Below, piece by piece: positions 44,047-53,494 of a stretch of 64,000 bases of DNA. Below the pieces are notes generated by a model, which searched no databases, was not told the origin of the DNA, and saw only the letters and a list, made by a program, of their open reading frames with translations. This DNA comes from Argonema antarcticum A004/B2 (GTDB lineage Bacteria > Cyanobacteriota > Cyanobacteriia > Cyanobacteriales > Aerosakkonemataceae). Position 1 is the stretch's first letter. Each line of letters begins with the position of its first letter. The stretch is taken from contig NZ_JAIQZN010000007.1 in the NCBI RefSeq assembly GCF_023333585.1, forward strand, positions 62,001-126,000, given 5' to 3'. The translations under genes and the position numbers were made by a program.

Positions 44047-44820
44047 ATGGGTATGTCTAGAAAAATTTATTCGTTGATTCAACTGCTGGCTGTTGCGATC
44101 GCTGGTATAAGTTTGAGTTCGCCCTGTTTGGCCCTACCTTTGCCAGACTTGGGCAATGCTGGAAGTTCTCATACGTCTGTTTCCAACAATTCTAATCCCC
44201 CTCTTGCTGTTCCAGGTTCGGAAGCTCTTAAGCAAGCAGAGACTCACTACAACGAGGGAGTGACGCTGCAACAGCAAGGCAAATTTGAAGATGCGATCGC
44301 CGAATACCGAGAAGCTATTCGCCTCAATCCCGATTTTGCCGTTGCACACTTGAACTTGGGGGCAGCTTTGGGAGCTTTAGGTAAACGTGCTGAAGCGATC
44401 TCAGCTTATCGGGAGGCGATCGTACTTCAACCCAATCTCCCAGAAGCTTACTACAACTTGGGTAATACTCTGGCACAGGAGGGCGAACTAGCAGATGCGA
44501 TCGCTCAGTACAAACAAGCAATTCAGATTAATCCTGGCTATGCCAAAGCTTATTATAACTTAGGGAACGTCCTAGCACAGCAAGGCGAGCGAGAAGCTGC
44601 GATCGCGCAGTGGCAAGAAGCTATTCGCATTCAGCCTGAATTTGCGGAAGCTTATGCTAATTTGGGTTTAATTTTCTCTAGATCTGGGCAGCGACGGCAG
44701 GCGGTAGAAGCCTTTAAGAAAGCGCGAGATTTGTTCAAAGCGCAGGGTAAAGCTCAGCAAGCAGAGCAAATCGATCGCATCCTGCAACGGGTAGGAAGCA
44801 ATCCCACTGTCATAACTTGA
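44047..44820 (+). CDS. Exported TPR-repeat protein
   Basis: 257 residues. A signal peptide (LIQLLAVAIAGISLSSPCLA) is cleaved probably after LALP or CLA. A Ser/Asn-rich linker leads into four to five TPR units (EDAIAEYREAIRLNP, EAISAYREAIVLQP, DAIAQYKQAIQINP, AAIAQWQEAIRIQP). Scaffold role, envelope location. The units are close to one another and to the fragment at 45015, implying expansion by duplication. Confidence 0.85.
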   Translation: MGMSRKIYSLIQLLAVAIAGISLSSPCLALPLPDLGNAGSSHTSVSNNSNPPLAVPGSEALKQAETHYNEGVTLQQQGKFEDAIAEYREAIRLNPDFAVAHLNLGAALGALGKRAEAISAYREAIVLQPNLPEAYYNLGNTLAQEGELADAIAQYKQAIQINPGYAKAYYNLGNVLAQQGEREAAIAQWQEAIRIQPEFAEAYANLGLIFSRSGQRRQAVEAFKKARDLFKAQGKAQQAEQIDRILQRVGSNPTVIT

Positions 44821-45014
44821 AGCCAACCCCCAAGGAAAAGGTAAAAAGAAAAAGGAATAGGGAGTAAGATAGCCTAGCGACCTTGTAGAAGTCAAAAAGT
44901 AGCTTCTTTTCTCTCTTTCTTTTCTCTTTTGCTTTTTCAAACAGTTTACGATTACAGTGGAAAAGATAGGCATCAAGCCCCTAAGCGCAGATTTCTTAGC
45001 GCTATTTAATAGTT

Positions 45015-45215
45015 GTGTTTGAGGAAGCGATCGCCTCCTACCGAGAAGCTATCCGTATCAATCCCAACCTGGTAGAGGCGCACCAGAATTTGGGGTTCGC
45101 TCTCCAGGATCGAGGTCAATTAGCAGAGGCAAACGCGGAGTATCAAGCAGCTATTAACCTTTACCCGGAAGAATCAGCAGTTCACCGTCGCTTGGCTTAT
45201 CTTTTGTATCGGTAA
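45015..45215 (+). pseudogene. TPR fragment
   Basis: 66 codons from a GTG: FEEAIASYREAIRINPNLVE, AHQNLGFALQDRGQLAEANA and one more helix pair, then stop. These are about two TPR units without signal peptide or other domain, 190 bases behind the intact TPR gene. It is probably a detached end of that gene or a relative; a small free-standing TPR protein is less likely. Confidence 0.55.
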
Positions 45216-45349
45216 GGCAAACAAATTTATAAGTAAGAGGGATCAATATCTAAAACCTGTAACCGTTCAAAATTATATCGTTTGGATTTATTCCGGCTAC
45301 AAATGAACCCTCCTCTGGTGTAGAGACGTTTCACTTCCCCCAAGATACT

Positions 45350-45389
45350 CTACGCAAAATCCCACCCTACAGGGTGGGATTTTGCGTAG
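45350..45389. terminator. Strong hairpin between convergent genes
   Basis: A perfect 19-base stem (CTACGCAAAATCCCACCCT and its complement) with a 2-base loop, between the TPR fragment and the minus-strand PEP-CTERM gene. It works for either strand; it may also be a dispersed repeat. Confidence 0.65.
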
Positions 45390-45428
45390 GTATTAATAGA
45401 TGTAACCGAATTGCTAATCCAAAAAACC

Positions 45429-46271
45429 TTATGCTTGATTAGCTGCACTTTGCTTGCGTAACTTGCTAGCAGCCAAAGTCATGCCGATAAGCGCCAAACC
45501 GCCCAGAGTACCCGGTTCTGGTACAGCAACCGCAGACTTAGCAATCTTGAACGCGATCGTTTCGCTACCGGCAAATTTGTTCAAATTAAAGCCAGCATCA
45601 GCTAACTGTGTATTGTTTAGGAAATTAATACTGGAGAGGAATTTACCAGAATCGATCACATTCAGACTCTTAGTTTTGTCAAAGTAATTAGTGTTAGCAG
45701 CTAAATCGCCCAAATTGGAGCCAGGATGAGCAGAGTTATAATCATTTATACTAGCGTAGCCAGAGTTTTCCACAGCAACGCTCTTGGCGGTAACACCATT
45801 GTACAAACCAACATTAGCAACTCCCGAATCATTAGTGCCAGCGAATTTTACGCCATATAGCTTACCTTGATTCATCGCATCCATAAAATTCAGGCCAGAG
45901 AAGTTGAAGAACATATCGCCCCAGCCCACATTCCCATCGGCAACACCACCGTAAGCATTTCCTATCAAGGGGGTATTGGCCTTCAACGCTACGATGATGC
46001 TATCTGCTGTTTCCTTAACGCCCATGCCGTAAATTTCATAAGGAGAACCGCCGCTACCATCGTTACTAGCATCAGTAGCGTAATACCAACCATTTTGAGC
46101 GGCGCTACTACCCACAACCATACTAACGCCGTCGTTTAGACATTCCAGGAACGTATTAATTGTAGTGCCGTTGGAAAGCTCAAATGCGTTTGCGGCTGTC
46201 CCAGTCATGGAGATGATACCGATCGCGGTAGCGGCCACCTTTAATAAATTCGATAATTTAGGTGATTTCAT
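45429..46271 (-). CDS. PEP-CTERM exosortase-dependent surface protein
   Basis: 280 residues. The signal peptide is LLKVAATAIGIISMTGTAANA. The mature part is Gly/Asn-rich with FLECLNDGVSMVVGSSAAQN near the start. The C-terminus is the sorting signal AVPEPGTLGGLALIGMTLAA and a basic tail (SKLRKQ), cut by an exosortase at the membrane. It resembles the XDD-type exosortase-dependent family and is a clear paralogue of the protein at 46734. A conserved block upstream is shared by both genes. Confidence 0.88.
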   Translation of the reverse strand: MKSPKLSNLLKVAATAIGIISMTGTAANAFELSNGTTINTFLECLNDGVSMVVGSSAAQNGWYYATDASNDGSGGSPYEIYGMGVKETADSIIVALKANTPLIGNAYGGVADGNVGWGDMFFNFSGLNFMDAMNQGKLYGVKFAGTNDSGVANVGLYNGVTAKSVAVENSGYASINDYNSAHPGSNLGDLAANTNYFDKTKSLNVIDSGKFLSSINFLNNTQLADAGFNLNKFAGSETIAFKIAKSAVAVPEPGTLGGLALIGMTLAASKLRKQSAANQA

Positions 46272-46361
46272 GGCTTTGCTTCTCTCTTGTTTTGCTTTAT
46301 CTGCTTTATAGTTACTAACTTAACTTTTAGATTATGAAGATACAAGATGATCGGTCAGCTT

Positions 46362-46405
46362 TGTATGTAAAGATATAGCTAAGGTTTAGACTTGTAAAAG
46401 CGGAA
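46362..46405 (-). promoter_or_regulatory. Conserved upstream block of PEP-CTERM gene 1
   Basis: The sequence CTTTGTATGTAAAGATATAG then GGTTTAGACTTGTAA is paralleled upstream of gene 2 (about 47763-47805: CTTTACTTATAAAGTTATTG, GTTTAGACCTGTAA). The conserved block could be a promoter or the binding site of a shared regulator. Confidence 0.45.
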
Positions 46406-46514
46406 GATTATCTGTGTATTCTCGGATAAATACTTAAGTAAATAAGAAACAAAACCCCTCTATTTATTAAAACAGAGGGTTAGGCGGTCGGTTTTTCCGT
46501 ATTTATTCCGTATT

Positions 46515-46568
46515 TATAGCAAAGTGCTGAGTGCTGTGTTTGTACTCAGCACTCAGCACTTTGCTATA
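46515..46568. repeat. 22-base stem hairpin with AGTGCTG heptamers
   Basis: Perfect arms at 46515-46536 and 46547-46568 and a 10-base loop. The stem contains two AGTGCTG heptamers like those inside the gene at 32471. Confidence 0.85.
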
Positions 46569-46572
46569 CAGC

Positions 46573-46629
46573 ATTTTTAGGAACTGTTCCTAAAAATGGG
46601 GAGTGGTAAGAATTACCACTCCCCATTTT
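46573..46629. repeat. Two adjoining hairpins
   Basis: ATTTTTAGGAAC pairs with GTTCCTAAAAAT (46573-46597). Sharing its end, a 17-base stem AAAATGGGGAGTGGTAA closes over GAA (46593-46629). Together with the hairpin just before, three strong hairpins stand in 115 bases between the two PEP-CTERM genes, where termination of the second gene is expected. Confidence 0.8.
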
Positions 46630-46733
46630 CTATTTCCTAAACCTATTCTTGTTCTGTTGATTGAGGCTGACCTTTTTCTCATTTAGAAATAAAACTTTAT
46701 GCTGTAGATGCAAGAAGTTTCCTCAATAACACT

Positions 46734-47675
46734 CTATGCTTGTTGAGATTGAGCATTCTGTTTGCGTAACTTGCTAGCAGCCAAGGTCATGCCGATCAGC
46801 GCCAAACCGCCCAGAGTACCCGGTTCTGGTACAGCAACCGCAGCTTTATCAAACTTGAACGCGATCGTTTGCGAACCGCCGAATTTCCCAGCATTATAGC
46901 CAGTGGCAAGCAATTCCTGCGTTATAGCACCCTGCGAGAGGAAAGAGATACCTGTGAGATATGTTCCAGAAGCAATCTCGTTAAGGTTGAATGTTTTGTT
47001 CTGCCCGTTATTGGTAAAGTAGTTACTGGTTAAATCGCCATAACCTACAGTACCACCACCTTTTGCGACCTGGCCTTCGTAAGAATTATTGCCACCTGTC
47101 AAACCTCCATAAGTTTGAACGGTGTAACCATCCTTAATCTCAGTAACTGTCTTAGCCTGAACACCGCTATAAAGACCCAGCTGTTGTACTCCAGAAGCAT
47201 TCGCGCTAGCGAAGCGGATACCAAATAAATCTCCGCTTTGCATGGCTGGTAAAAAGTTCTTACCCGACATATTCAAGAACAAATCACCATATCCAACCTG
47301 ACCGCCTGTAACGCCCGCTTCAGCCTGTCCGGTTAACGGCATATTGGCGTTGATGGCAATAATAACGCTGGTAGCAGTTTCCTTAATAGCCAGACCAGAT
47401 AAATCATAGGGATTTCTTTGTCCCGGCGCAGACCCAACCCAGTAATTCCCATTCATCCCATCTGTGTTGGAATCAAAGGCATACTGCCACCCATTAGCAT
47501 CGACTGCGTGCGCTCCCGTGACAAGACCTACAGAGTCGTTCAAACACTCCAAAGATAGACTCAGTGAGGTTCCTCCTTTTAAGTCGAAGGCAGAGGCGGC
47601 TTGTCCGGTAACAGAGATGATACCAATCGCGGTAGCGGCAACCTTTAATAAATTCGATAATTTAGGAGTTTTCAT
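46734..47675 (-). CDS. PEP-CTERM exosortase-dependent surface protein, paralogue
   Basis: 313 residues. Nearly the same signal peptide (MKTPKLSNLLKVAATAIGII) and the identical end VPEPGTLGGLALIGMTLAAS as gene 1. The middle is longer, with NPYDLSGLAIKETATSVIIA and a Gly/Gln-rich part. Ends conserved and middle diverged suggest duplication followed by change in the exposed surface. The cargo or structural role is unknown. Confidence 0.88.
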   Translation of the reverse strand: MKTPKLSNLLKVAATAIGIISVTGQAASAFDLKGGTSLSLSLECLNDSVGLVTGAHAVDANGWQYAFDSNTDGMNGNYWVGSAPGQRNPYDLSGLAIKETATSVIIAINANMPLTGQAEAGVTGGQVGYGDLFLNMSGKNFLPAMQSGDLFGIRFASANASGVQQLGLYSGVQAKTVTEIKDGYTVQTYGGLTGGNNSYEGQVAKGGGTVGYGDLTSNYFTNNGQNKTFNLNEIASGTYLTGISFLSQGAITQELLATGYNAGKFGGSQTIAFKFDKAAVAVPEPGTLGGLALIGMTLAASKLRKQNAQSQQA

Positions 47676-47880
47676 GGCTTTGCTTCTCTCTTGTTTTGCT
47701 CTATTTGGCTTATGTCAACAGATTAGCTATTAAATCATGAAGAAAAAAGAGGTTAAGCCAGCTTTACTTATAAAGTTATTGTCAAAGTTTAGACCTGTAA
47801 CAGCATAAAATTCTCCGTATATTTTCCGTACAATCAGTAAGCCGCAACTTAAGTAGAATCGACTTAGCCCAGTACACCCT

Positions 47881-47984
47881 AAAAACCGGGTTTTTTGAAA
47901 AATACTTGAGCCATTTCTTTGTAGGTTGGGCTCTTGTGAAGCGAACCCAACCTATAAAGTTGGCGCTCTAGAAACCGGGTTTCT
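47881..47984. repeat. Cluster of dispersed palindromes
   Basis: An imperfect AAAAACCGGGTTTTTT unit (47881-47896), a 9-base hairpin TAGGTTGGG...CCCAACCTA (47922-47930, 47946-47954) and an AGAAACCGGGTTTCT half-unit (47970-47984) lie between priA and the PEP-CTERM gene. The outer two belong to the family at 2677 and 30760. Confidence 0.75.
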
Positions 47985-48034
47985 TTGTCGCAAGGGAAGC
48001 TGGGGACGAAAAAATAGATAAATCCTCCGTACCT

Positions 48035-50665
48035 TTACATGAAATTCAGTGGATCTACGTCAATGGTTAAACTGACACCGGGAGGACAGAGCGATCGCAC
48101 CAAGCTCCAATCTGGCAAAGAAGGCAGTGTTTCGCTGCTAAACTTGAGCAAAATCTGCCATCGGTAGCGATTCGCTACCCGCAAGATACTGGCAGGTGCT
48201 GGCCCCAGGATCTCGTAACTTGTGGGGTTGTCATCAGATGGACGCAGCTCAGCTGCCACCAACTCAGCAGTTTCCTCAACTTCAGCAGCATCCAAACTAC
48301 TCAAGCGCAACAGAATTAATCGTCCGTAAGGAGGATAATTCTGTTGCGATCGTTGTTGCAACTCTGCCTGGATAAAAGATTCATAGTCGTGACGGCGAGC
48401 GGCTTTAATTACTAAATGTTCGGGAGTATAAGTTTGCATAATCACCCGACCTGGGTCATCGCCGCGACCCGCACGACCTGCCACTTGAGTCAAGGTTTGA
48501 AAAGCTCTCTCTGATGCTCGATAATCCGCGAAATGCAGCAATCCGTCTGCCGCCACCACACCTACCAATGTCACTTGAGGTAAATCCAACCCTTTTGTCA
48601 GCATTTGAGTTCCTACCAACAAGTCAGCTTCTCCATTGGCAAATCGCGTCAGCAGAGTTCGGTGCGACCCTTTGGTGCGGGTGGTATCGCTATCAAAGCG
48701 GATGACGCGCAACAGGGGAAATAGCTTTTTCAATTCTTCTTCGACTCGCTGGGTGCCGCTGCCGAAAAATTTCAGGTAAGGAGAGTTGCATTCGGGACAG
48801 AAACGCGGGTGCGAACTAATAAAATTGCAGTAATGACAGCGCAGCAGTTCTGGCGCTCTTTCTTCGGTATGGTGATAAGCCAGAGAGACATCGCAGTTAG
48901 GACATTCAATCACATATCCACAACTGCGACAAGACACAAATGTACTGTGTCCTCTCCTGTGGATAAAGAGAATTCCTTGTTTACCTTCATCTTGTAATTG
49001 TTGTAAGGCATCTTGGAGCGATCGGCTAAAAATCGATCGATTTCCTGACCGCAACTCCAAGCGCATATCCACCACTTCCACTGGCGGTAAAGGTCGCGAT
49101 TTAATTCTCTCCGGTAATGAAAGGTAATATTGGGGATTGGGTACTGGTGATGGATAATTGGTCATTTCTCCCCCACTCTCCCACTCCCCCACTCCCCCAC
49201 TCCCCCACTCCCCCACTCCCCCGCTTCTAACGCTCACCCAACTTTCTACAGAGGGAGTAGCAGAACCTAAAATTAAGGGACAGTTTATCAATTCTGCACG
49301 CCACTGGGCGACGGTACGGGCGTGGTAAGTTGGTGCTGGGGAATCTTGCTTGAAGCTGGAGTCGTGTTCTTCATCCAAGATAATTAAACCCAGGTGAGGC
49401 AAGGGGGAAAATACGGCAGACCTTGTACCGATTACTATTTGCGGTTCGCCGGTAAGCATCTGACGCCAGGTGTCGTAGCGTTCTCCTTCTGATAAGGCGC
49501 TGTGATAAACGCAAACTTTGTTGCTACCAAAACGAGCGCGAAATCGATCGGTTAGCTGGGGTGTGAGGCCGATTTCCGGCACTAATACGAGGGCGGACTG
49601 TCCGCGTTCTAGGATGGGTGCGATCGCTTGTAAATAAACCTCTGTTTTTCCAGAACCCGTGATTCCGTGCAGCAGCACTTGAGCGAATCCTTCTAAACTG
49701 GTGATGACATCTAAAGCTGCTGCTTGCCACTGCGTAAGAGCTTTGGGTCGATCGTCCGCTACCGTAGGTTCGGATAATTTCCGCAATACTTCCCGCTCTT
49801 GAATCACAATGTAGCCTTTTTGCTCGATCGCCTTAAGTGTAGAGGAACTGGTGTTGCAGATTTGCACCAATTCGGTTAGCCATAACTCACCGCCTCGACG
49901 CTGCAATACCGTCAAAATCTCCTGTTGACGGGGGGTGAGGTCTAATCCCATCTCAGAACCAACTTGAGTTACCGCTTGTCTTAACTTTGGTTGGGCGTGT
50001 CTAGGTGTTTCCAAATAACTTTCCACCCAACCGCGTTTCAGTAATTCCCGCAGTCCCCGCTGTGCTACTCTGATTTGTCGATTGATGTATTGAGCGGTAT
50101 AGTCTCCTGTTTTTGAAGCTTGGAGAAGTTCCAGAATCTGACGACCAGTTGGACTGAGGAACGTATCTGCGCCTGGGGGAATAGCTTCTGGTTTGAGGCG
50201 AATACGACGAGACGATCGCGAAAGCAAACCGGGCGGCAGCGCCATCCGAATCACCTGCATCAGAGGTGTGTAATAATACTGAGAAAGTTTATTCAGTAAA
50301 TTCCAGTAGGCAGGTGGGAAAAAACCCTTAGTGACGACATCTTCAATATCCCGTATTTTGTCCGATGCTAAATCCTGGGGGGGCCGATCGAGCATACGAA
50401 TGGCGATCGCACCCACCTGTTGCGCCCCAAACGGCACACTCAAGATATCCCCAGGACTTACTTGCAAATCCGGCGGCAACCTATAGGTATACAACTTCTG
50501 ACTCAGAGCGTTTTCCCGATCCTGAGACTCTGACTGCGTACCGGGAGAATCTACCAGTACTTCGATCCACCTGTTTTGAGGGGAATTTGTCTCGTAGGAA
50601 GCCCCAGGCTCAGCCAATACCAGATCTGACAAAATCCAACTGGGAGTAGACATACGGCAAAACAT
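48035..50665 (-). CDS. priA: Primosomal replication protein N' (PriA helicase)
   Basis: 876 residues. An N-terminal DNA-binding part precedes the helicase core: Walker A HGITGSGKTEVYL, Walker B ILDEEHDSSFK, motif III LILGSATPS, and later QVAGRAGRGDDPGRV. Eight cysteines (CRSCGYVIECPNCDVS, CHYCNF, CPECN) bind two zinc ions. It restarts stalled replication forks. Between helicase motifs, after SVESW, an in-frame octamer repeat adds a Gly/Ser/Trp/Glu run (GGVGEWGSGGVGEWESGG). The start could also be the ATG four codons inside. Confidence 0.95.
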   Translation of the reverse strand: MFCRMSTPSWILSDLVLAEPGASYETNSPQNRWIEVLVDSPGTQSESQDRENALSQKLYTYRLPPDLQVSPGDILSVPFGAQQVGAIAIRMLDRPPQDLASDKIRDIEDVVTKGFFPPAYWNLLNKLSQYYYTPLMQVIRMALPPGLLSRSSRRIRLKPEAIPPGADTFLSPTGRQILELLQASKTGDYTAQYINRQIRVAQRGLRELLKRGWVESYLETPRHAQPKLRQAVTQVGSEMGLDLTPRQQEILTVLQRRGGELWLTELVQICNTSSSTLKAIEQKGYIVIQEREVLRKLSEPTVADDRPKALTQWQAAALDVITSLEGFAQVLLHGITGSGKTEVYLQAIAPILERGQSALVLVPEIGLTPQLTDRFRARFGSNKVCVYHSALSEGERYDTWRQMLTGEPQIVIGTRSAVFSPLPHLGLIILDEEHDSSFKQDSPAPTYHARTVAQWRAELINCPLILGSATPSVESWVSVRSGGVGEWGSGGVGEWESGGEMTNYPSPVPNPQYYLSLPERIKSRPLPPVEVVDMRLELRSGNRSIFSRSLQDALQQLQDEGKQGILFIHRRGHSTFVSCRSCGYVIECPNCDVSLAYHHTEERAPELLRCHYCNFISSHPRFCPECNSPYLKFFGSGTQRVEEELKKLFPLLRVIRFDSDTTRTKGSHRTLLTRFANGEADLLVGTQMLTKGLDLPQVTLVGVVAADGLLHFADYRASERAFQTLTQVAGRAGRGDDPGRVIMQTYTPEHLVIKAARRHDYESFIQAELQQRSQQNYPPYGRLILLRLSSLDAAEVEETAELVAAELRPSDDNPTSYEILGPAPASILRVANRYRWQILLKFSSETLPSLPDWSLVRSLCPPGVSLTIDVDPLNFM
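49170..49222. repeat. ACTCCCCC octamer repeat inside priA
   Basis: About six units of the same octamer as at 721-850, read on the opposite strand here (GVGEWGSG instead of SPTPPLPH). Two genes thus carry the repeat in opposite reading orientations. Confidence 0.95.
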
Positions 50666-51212
50666 TGAGCTTTAAAAAGTTCTGGAGTCAAAAACCCCTT
50701 TTTGTCGTGATTCCTGACTGTGGAAACCGAAATTTTCTTTACATCAATAAATTATACTCACTTGCAACACTTGTTCAGTGTTACACAAACTTCCATCTCA
50801 GGTATCAGAGATGTTTTACCCCTGTCGATAGAGAGTAAATCTTTTTAGGATATGGGATGCTGTGATTAGGTTCAGAAAATATTGCCAGACTTTAAGGATA
50901 CCCCGTATGTCAACAATCCAGCGTTAAACTCGGAGTACTGACTTCTTCGTGTGGCTCTAAAACTCCACCCTTAAAGCTGAGATCGTATTGTCGTTTTGTA
51001 TCTGAAGAAACAACGAAAAAACTGATTTGCGGTAGCCTAAGAAGATGTTCTTCCAATCCTAAGATGAAACGCCAGCAAGGATACTAAGTATAATGCCAAT
51101 TAACTCAGTGGCGATATTAAACTACGAGAGTAGTATAAATACTTACTTGTTTAAAAAAGTTCCGTATAGCTGGAAGCAAAATCACGGGGCAATTTGAGCA
51201 GATGCGATCGGC
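50666..51212. other. Long leader between priA and the sigma factor gene
   Basis: No gene recognised on either strand. The 547 bases hold the divergent promoters of priA and the sigma gene. AAGTATAATG at about 51087 could be a -10 element for the sigma gene, giving a leader of over 100 bases. No riboswitch pattern recognised. Confidence 0.45.
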
Positions 51213-52424
51213 GTGTATAAGCAAAACAGGGGTTCTCATACTGTGTCTTTATCAAAACACGAACAAGATTTAGCTATGAATATTTCTGAGTTGGATACCA
51301 AGGAAATCTTGCCATTATCCCTCGACTCTGATTATATGGCGGATGCAAATCCAGAACTGGAGGAAGAGCTTTTAGCTGAGTATGAAGCGCAAGCTACATT
51401 GGCAGCTACATTGTTAGAAGAACAACAAATTGATGAGTTGGCGGAAACTCGCTTAACAGGATATCGCAAAATGAACTCGGATGATGCAGTGGGAGCCTTC
51501 TTTAAGGAGATGGCGCGATATCCCCTGCTAAAACCGAAAGAAGAGATCGAGTTAGCGCGTCGCATCCAATTTTTGGTCAACATCGAGGAACTGCAAAAAC
51601 GCTTAAAAACGCAGTGGATGAAGCAACCCACAACGGTAGAATTGGCGACAGCAGTTGGATTGACGGAACAGCAGCTGGAAAATCGCCTCTATCAAGGTAG
51701 AGTGGCGAAACGCAAGATGATTCGCTCTAACCTGCGATTGGTGGTTTCGATCGCCAAACGATATTTGAACCGGGGGGTGCAATTCCTCGATTTGATTCAA
51801 GAAGGCGCGATGGGATTGAACCGCGCTACGGAAAAGTTCGATCCAGACAAAGGCTATAAGTTTTCTACCTATGCCTATTGGTGGATACGCCAAGCTATTA
51901 CAAGAGCGATCGCCAACGATGCGCGAACAGTGCGATTACCGATTCATATTGTCGAAAAATTAAATAAACTCAAAAAAGTCCAGCGGGATCTCAAGCAAAA
52001 GCTGCACCGCAATCCCACAGAAGTGGAGATAGCAGACGCTTTAGAAATTTCACCGGAACACCTCCGCCAGTTACAGCAGTTGCGGAGGCGATCGCTTTCC
52101 CTCAACCATCGGGTAGGTAGAGAAGAAGACACAGAACTCGTAGATCTCCTGGAAGATAATGATAGTCAATCTCCCGAAGAACAAATGAGCGACGCGATGA
52201 TGCGTCAGGAAATTTCGGAGGTATTAGGTGATGTATTAACCCCAAGAGAAAAAGATGTCATCTCTCTAAGGTATGGTTTGACAACGAGCGAACCCTGCAC
52301 CTTAGAAGAGGTGGGCAGCTTGTATAATTTATCACGCGAGCGGGTGCGTCAAATCCAAAGCAAAGCGATGCGGAAACTACGCCGTCCCCAAATTGCCCAG
52401 AAGTTGAAAAGTTGGTTGAAGTAG
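51213..52424 (+). CDS. Group 2 sigma-70 family RNA polymerase sigma factor
   Basis: 403 residues from GTG 51213; an ATG at 51276 is the alternative. An acidic N-terminus is followed by region 1.2 (DAVGAFFKEMARYPLLKPKE), region 2 (RLVVSIAKRYLNRGVQFLDL, YKFSTYAYWWIRQAITRAI), region 3 and region 4 (TLEEVGSLYNLSRERVRQIQ). It lacks the long region 1.1 insert of the principal factor, so it is one of the non-essential group 2 factors (SigB-SigE type) used in stress or nutrient shifts. Which one cannot be told. Confidence 0.92.
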   Translation: MYKQNRGSHTVSLSKHEQDLAMNISELDTKEILPLSLDSDYMADANPELEEELLAEYEAQATLAATLLEEQQIDELAETRLTGYRKMNSDDAVGAFFKEMARYPLLKPKEEIELARRIQFLVNIEELQKRLKTQWMKQPTTVELATAVGLTEQQLENRLYQGRVAKRKMIRSNLRLVVSIAKRYLNRGVQFLDLIQEGAMGLNRATEKFDPDKGYKFSTYAYWWIRQAITRAIANDARTVRLPIHIVEKLNKLKKVQRDLKQKLHRNPTEVEIADALEISPEHLRQLQQLRRRSLSLNHRVGREEDTELVDLLEDNDSQSPEEQMSDAMMRQEISEVLGDVLTPREKDVISLRYGLTTSEPCTLEEVGSLYNLSRERVRQIQSKAMRKLRRPQIAQKLKSWLK

Positions 52425-52427
52425 GAA

Positions 52428-52490
52428 TTTTGGATTTTGGATTTTGGATTCAAAAGTAATCTAAAATCTAAAATCTAAAATTCAAAATTG
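52428..52490. repeat. TTTGGAT/ATCTAAA repeat with inverted halves
   Basis: Four TTTGGAT heptamers followed by four ATCTAAA-type heptamers, able to pair partly. It sits between the sigma and acetyltransferase genes and resembles the tract at 6776. Confidence 0.8.
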
Positions 52491-52494
52491 AACG

Positions 52495-52989
52495 ATGACT
52501 TCTGAGTTGATTGTCAGATTAGCGACGCCAGCAGATGTCCTGAACCTGTTTGACTTGATTAAGGCGCTGGCTGAATATGAAAAGCTATCCCACGCTGTCA
52601 CTGGCGATGTGGCTTCTTTGGAGTCTCATCTGTTTGGTTCCCATCCTTATGCGGAAGCGATTGTGGCAGAGTTAGCTGGGGAAATAGTTGGATTTGCGCT
52701 ATTTTTTCCCAATTATTCGACTTTTTTGACTAAACCCGGTATTTATTTAGAGGATTTGTTTGTTTTACCGGAATATCGGGGTAAAAGTATTGGTCAGGCG
52801 TTGCTGACGCATCTGGCTAAGTTGGCTGTGGATAGGGATTGTGGGCGTTTGGAGTGGAGTGTGCTGGATTGGAATGAAACTGCGATCGCATTTTATCGTC
52901 GCATGGGTGCTACTGTTTTACCAGACTGGCGGATTTGTCGCGTTACTGGCGAACAGCTTACAAATTTGGCATCTGGCGTAAAATCTTGA
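52495..52989 (+). CDS. GNAT-family N-acetyltransferase
   Basis: 164 residues. LRATPADVLNLFDLIKALAE-type start, then IYLEDLFVLPEYRGKSIGQA with the acetyl-CoA pyrophosphate loop (RGKSIG) and the C-terminal WNETAIAFYRRMGATVLPDW. It looks like the diamine/spermidine acetyltransferase (SSAT-like) branch, acting on a small amine or protein in the cytoplasm. The substrate is not known. Confidence 0.88.
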   Translation: MTSELIVRLATPADVLNLFDLIKALAEYEKLSHAVTGDVASLESHLFGSHPYAEAIVAELAGEIVGFALFFPNYSTFLTKPGIYLEDLFVLPEYRGKSIGQALLTHLAKLAVDRDCGRLEWSVLDWNETAIAFYRRMGATVLPDWRICRVTGEQLTNLASGVKS

Positions 52990-53018
52990 TCTAAGAACAT
53001 TTCAGTTGATGACACATT

Positions 53019-53225
53019 ATGACTATTTGGGTGAACGAACAAATCGATCCATCAGGTCTAATCTATTCTTGTATTGCTACTTGCAATGAAGATCAAGCAA
53101 AAGATTGCCATGAATCTTTTGAAAGTAATTTGACTGATGTTCAGAAATCGGCAGGTTGGGTTGCGCGTTTAAGAAAGGTTACTTCTTGGGATGAAGTACC
53201 TGTAAATGCGCTGAAGTTGGATTGA
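53019..53225 (+). CDS. Conserved-looking hypothetical small protein
   Basis: 68 residues: MTIWVNEQIDPSGLIYSCIA, then ATCNEDQAKDCHES and a conserved-looking end WDEVPVNALKLD. Soluble. It follows the acetyltransferase by 29 bases and may share its transcript. No domain recognised. Confidence 0.6.
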   Translation: MTIWVNEQIDPSGLIYSCIATCNEDQAKDCHESFESNLTDVQKSAGWVARLRKVTSWDEVPVNALKLD

Positions 53226-53256
53226 TGATAATATCCTGTTTCTAAAGGGTGGAGGA

Positions 53257-53418
53257 TTACAAATAGAGTCCGCTGGCGCGGGCTAATTTTACTTGGGTTT
53301 TGTTACCTTTAGAGTCGAGTAAATTGTCATCGGGATGGGAAGACCGGGGATAGTTATTACAGAATGGGAAAATATCGAATTTGATGAGCGAATTCAGACT
53401 AACCCTATATTTATACAT
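53257..53418 (-). CDS. Short open frame, probably the end of a lost gene
   Basis: ATG 53418 to TAA 53257, 53 codons: KYRVSLNSLIKFDIFPFCNN, YPRSSHPDDNLLDSKGNK, TQVKLARASGLYL. The sequence looks like a protein C-terminus (polar, ordered) but no ribosome binding site precedes it, so a 3' remnant is as likely as a small gene. Family unknown. Confidence 0.4.
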   Translation of the reverse strand: MYKYRVSLNSLIKFDIFPFCNNYPRSSHPDDNLLDSKGNKTQVKLARASGLYL

Positions 53419-53494
53419 AATATAGATAGGGTCTAAAATGAGGTTGGGGTGGTTGAATTGGTTATAACGGTAAAGTATTCCACAGATGAGTTAT

